Part shown: in pieces, positions 62,013-64,000 of the stretch
How positions within the stretch are numbered: the stretch's first letter is position 1
Layout of the letters: each line of letters opens with the position of its first letter
Origin: Flavobacteriales bacterium
Lineage (GTDB): Bacteria; Bacteroidota; Bacteroidia; Flavobacteriales_G; Salibacteraceae
NCBI GenBank assembly: GCA_013204105.1
Contig: JABMOM010000032.1
Coordinates: 1-64,000, forward strand
DNA: 64,000 bases
Reading direction: 5' to 3'
The notes under the pieces: model-generated
What the model was told of the DNA's origin: nothing
What the model saw: only the letters and a program-made list of their open reading frames with translations
The model's database searches: none
Translations under genes and position numbers: made by a program

Positions 62013-62936
62013 TCAAGGCCATTGAATGCTCCATATTCCCCTCAATTCACCAGCCCCATATCCAGTTGCACGGTCAGCGGGATAGAGCTGATTCAGCGTG
62101 TGAGCGACTTCAGGTTGAATGTCTCCTTGATTTCCGTGGCATCGGAGGCACATGGCATTAGTCAGGATGGGAGCATAGAAATTAAAGGAGCCATCCGCGT
62201 TTGAGTCAAGTAGGGGTTCTATGACTTTTCCAGCGCTGAGCGCTCGCTTCCAACGTCCAATGATCTCTGCTTCCGTCGGATTGGCTTTGTTCTTGGCATT
62301 TCTAGCCTGATCCGTAACGCGTTTAATGGCAGCGTTATGTTTCAGGGACATGCTATCAGTGAAGTGCATAGCCTGGAGATTGCAGAATTCAAGGGCCGCC
62401 AATGTTCCGTCGCCATGGAGCTTGCCCATTAGCTGCTTTCCCAGCACGGCTTTTGTGCTTGAAGCAAAGTACTGACCCTTCTCGTATGCGGTCATCGACT
62501 CTAACGGAACAGGTCCATCCTGCAAGCGATCACTAGGATGCTTGAATGCCTGCTTTGCGATGTAGTCCGCAATCTGAACAAGGTCATCCTCAGGATACGC
62601 CATTGGAAGCATGAGATTGAATTTCCTCACCGCATTTGACATGAGTGCTTTTTCTTGAGCTGGATGCAAGACGAAGTCAACAATGGCTTTTGTAAATGAT
62701 GCTGAATCTGGGTGCGCATTCTGGTAGCGTTGTTTGATGGCTAACATTGGGGGAGCGAGCCGTGCGCCTTCCATGGCTACATCGTTATGGCATGAATTGC
62801 AGTAAGCATTGAAAAGTACTTCGCCTGGATGAATGGCAAGTGAATCTTTCTGAACTGCCGTGCTGTTCAGTTCGATTTTTGAAGGTGTACACGACAGAAG
62901 GGTCATGATCATCACAGGTAGCCAGAGTAAGCGCAT
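62013..62936 (-). CDS. Di-haem cytochrome c-type lipoprotein with DUF3365-like domain
   Basis: A 307-residue predicted lipoprotein (lipobox TLLSC near residue 16). A cytochrome c domain has CNSCH (haem c attachment) with a likely Met ligand in LPMAYPEDDL. The C-terminal half has a second CxxCH, CLRCHG, in NFYAPILTNAMCLRCHG and the end ATGYGAGELRGIWSIQWP, the pattern of DUF3365/Tll0287-like haem-sensor domains. It would be an envelope electron carrier or haem-based sensor. It is divergent from the CoA-transferase gene, with about 100 bases between starts. Confidence 0.85.
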   Translation of the reverse strand: MRLLWLPVMIMTLLSCTPSKIELNSTAVQKDSLAIHPGEVLFNAYCNSCHNDVAMEGARLAPPMLAIKQRYQNAHPDSASFTKAIVDFVLHPAQEKALMSNAVRKFNLMLPMAYPEDDLVQIADYIAKQAFKHPSDRLQDGPVPLESMTAYEKGQYFASSTKAVLGKQLMGKLHGDGTLAALEFCNLQAMHFTDSMSLKHNAAIKRVTDQARNAKNKANPTEAEIIGRWKRALSAGKVIEPLLDSNADGSFNFYAPILTNAMCLRCHGNQGDIQPEVAHTLNQLYPADRATGYGAGELRGIWSIQWP

Positions 62937-63034
62937 AGTTGTTCGTTTTTCCGTCTTTCACAAAGAAAAAACTAACCCTTATCATAGGAAGTGCCTTTTA
63001 TCACCAACACCTTTGCGCCATAAAATGAGTAACA

Positions 63035-64000
63035 ATGAAATGGGTTAGTGCAGAAGAAGCGATGCTGAGTTTAAAGACCGGCGACAACGTATACATACAC
63101 AGCGTTGCGGCTGCTCCGGCCGCCTTGATAAGCGCAATGACAGAGCGTGGAAAGCAACTAGAGGGTATCAACGTGTATCACCTGCATACCGAAGGAGCGG
63201 CTCCCTACGCGGCCCCCGAATTGGCAGATAAATTTCACATCCATGCTTTGTTTGTGGGCGCCAATGTTAGGGCTGCGGTGCAAGAAGGTCGTGCTTCTTA
63301 CATTCCTGTGTTTTTAAGTGAGATGCCGATTTTGTTTCGTGAGAAGCACATTACGCTGAATGTTGCGCTAATTAGCGTTTCTCCCCCAGACCGTCATGGG
63401 TATTGCACCCTAGGCCCATCTGTAGACGCAACCCCCGCAGCTATCGAAATGGCCGATATCGTAATTGCGCAGATCAACAACAAAATGCCGCGCGTACAAG
63501 GCGATGGATTTGTCCACATCGATCAGATTGATTTTGGCGTTGCGCATGATGAACCCCTGCATGAAGTAGTGCCTGGACCGATCAGTGAAGTAGAAAGAGC
63601 GATTGGGCAACACGTGACCGGATTGATTGAAAATGGCTCTACCCTTCAGATGGGCATTGGAAATATTCCAAATGCCGTGCTGGCAAGTTTGACTGGCCAT
63701 AAGCACTTAGGAGTGCATACGGAAATGTTTTCTGATGGCTTACTTCCACTGCTAGAGAATGGGGTGGTAGACAATAGTTTGAAGCGCAGTCATCCTGGCA
63801 AGACAGTGGCGACTTTTGTAATGGGTACCCAGAAATTGTACGACTACGTGGACAACAACCCCGGGGTAGTGCTGCTGGATTGTCAATACGTCAACAATAC
63901 TGCGATCATTCGAAAGAATCCCAAGGTGGTGGCGATCAACAGCGCCATCGAAGTTGATCTTACCGGACAAGTCTGTGCAGACTCCATTGGAAATAACATC
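63035..64000 (+). CDS. Acetyl-CoA hydrolase / CoA-transferase, 3' end cut by window
   Basis: The frame opens at ATG 63035 and runs to the window edge (322 codons seen, full proteins ~430). It starts MKWVSAEEAMLSLKTGDNVYIHSVAA and carries INVYHLHTEGAAPYAAPELADKFHIHALFVGANVR, VALISVSPPDRHGYCTLGPSVDAT, VPGPISEVERAIGQHVTGLIENGSTLQMGIGNIPNAVLASL and the catalytic Glu region GVHTEMFSDGLLPLL. This is the family of acetyl-CoA hydrolases and 4-hydroxybutyrate/succinyl-CoA transferases; the exact substrate needs the missing end. The ATG at 63025 reads into a stop after seven codons and was rejected as the start. Confidence 0.92.
   Translation, partial: MKWVSAEEAMLSLKTGDNVYIHSVAAAPAALISAMTERGKQLEGINVYHLHTEGAAPYAAPELADKFHIHALFVGANVRAAVQEGRASYIPVFLSEMPILFREKHITLNVALISVSPPDRHGYCTLGPSVDATPAAIEMADIVIAQINNKMPRVQGDGFVHIDQIDFGVAHDEPLHEVVPGPISEVERAIGQHVTGLIENGSTLQMGIGNIPNAVLASLTGHKHLGVHTEMFSDGLLPLLENGVVDNSLKRSHPGKTVATFVMGTQKLYDYVDNNPGVVLLDCQYVNNTAIIRKNPKVVAINSAIEVDLTGQVCADSIGNNI

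Overview
The window looks like a chromosomal segment of a Bacteroidota bacterium, most likely order Flavobacteriales; genus cannot be told from the sequence. The basis is: a type IX secretion/gliding block (gldJ, a porP/sprF-like gene, porU, porV); secreted proteins with type IX C-terminal sorting domains; a SprB-repeat protein; Bacteroidota promoter -7 elements (TAnnTTTG) upstream of many genes and little sign of Shine-Dalgarno sequences; and typical families (DUF4286, YbiT-like ABC-F, NhaD, pdhA-pdhC without pdhB). Coding density is high, no gene-free gap exceeds 300 bases, and I see no insertion sequence, prophage, CRISPR array or defence island.

Layout. 1-3.3 kb: the 3' end of tRNA-Val(UAC) with a terminator, a zinc-ribbon protein, and small lipoproteins, one of which is cut in two by an in-frame stop. 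3.4-11.4 kb: a large secreted BNR/sortilin-like protein and small stand-alone genes (DUF302, TfoX-N, DbpA-like helicase, YdeI, quinone oxidoreductase, SRPBCC). 11.6-17.1 kb: tRNA-Val(GAC), YceI, a frameshifted SprB-repeat protein, an ABC-F ATPase, and a chimeric ORF whose N-terminus is a type IX cargo protein and whose last ~53 residues look like the end of a SpoIIE-type PP2C phosphatase. 17.1-21.6 kb: sigma factor, anti-sigma factor with a TonB-like tail, and TPR protein in one ATGA-coupled operon, divergent from a CarboxypepD_reg/YfbK-type VWA protein. 21.6-24.7 kb: exbB-exbD-tonB-folC. 24.8-28.5 kb: gdh-mscS-nhaD. 28.6-32.2 kb: anmK, an acyl-CoA dehydrogenase and murF. 32.3-40.5 kb: gldJ and porP/sprF leftward, porU-porV rightward, continuing into ispF, cdd, pdhA and pdhC. 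43.9-50.3 kb, leftward: leuS, bioY, DUF3108, a tryptophan 2,3-dioxygenase-like gene and an M23 peptidase. 50.5-56.3 kb: a 1905-residue secreted TSP3-repeat protein. 56.3-60.2 kb: DUF4286, rsmA, mgtE, an OmpA-like protein and a 2-hydroxyacid dehydrogenase. 60.2-64 kb: aspartate kinase with a GNAT enzyme, a two-haem lipoprotein, and the start of an acetyl-CoA hydrolase/CoA-transferase running off the edge.

How it fits together. PorU (sortase) and PorV (shuttle) would process the secreted cargo encoded elsewhere in the window. The gdh-mscS-nhaD operon suggests sodium and osmotic adaptation, fitting a marine or brackish habitat. ExbBD-TonB energises outer-membrane uptake. Three disrupted or fused reading frames (nonsense codon, frameshift, chimera) all lie in the first 17 kb; they may reflect genuine decay of surface and lipoprotein genes, or sequencing/assembly error. 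The chimera is the most striking single observation. The sigma/anti-sigma-TonB/TPR plus VWA block is the best candidate for a little-described envelope-signalling system.
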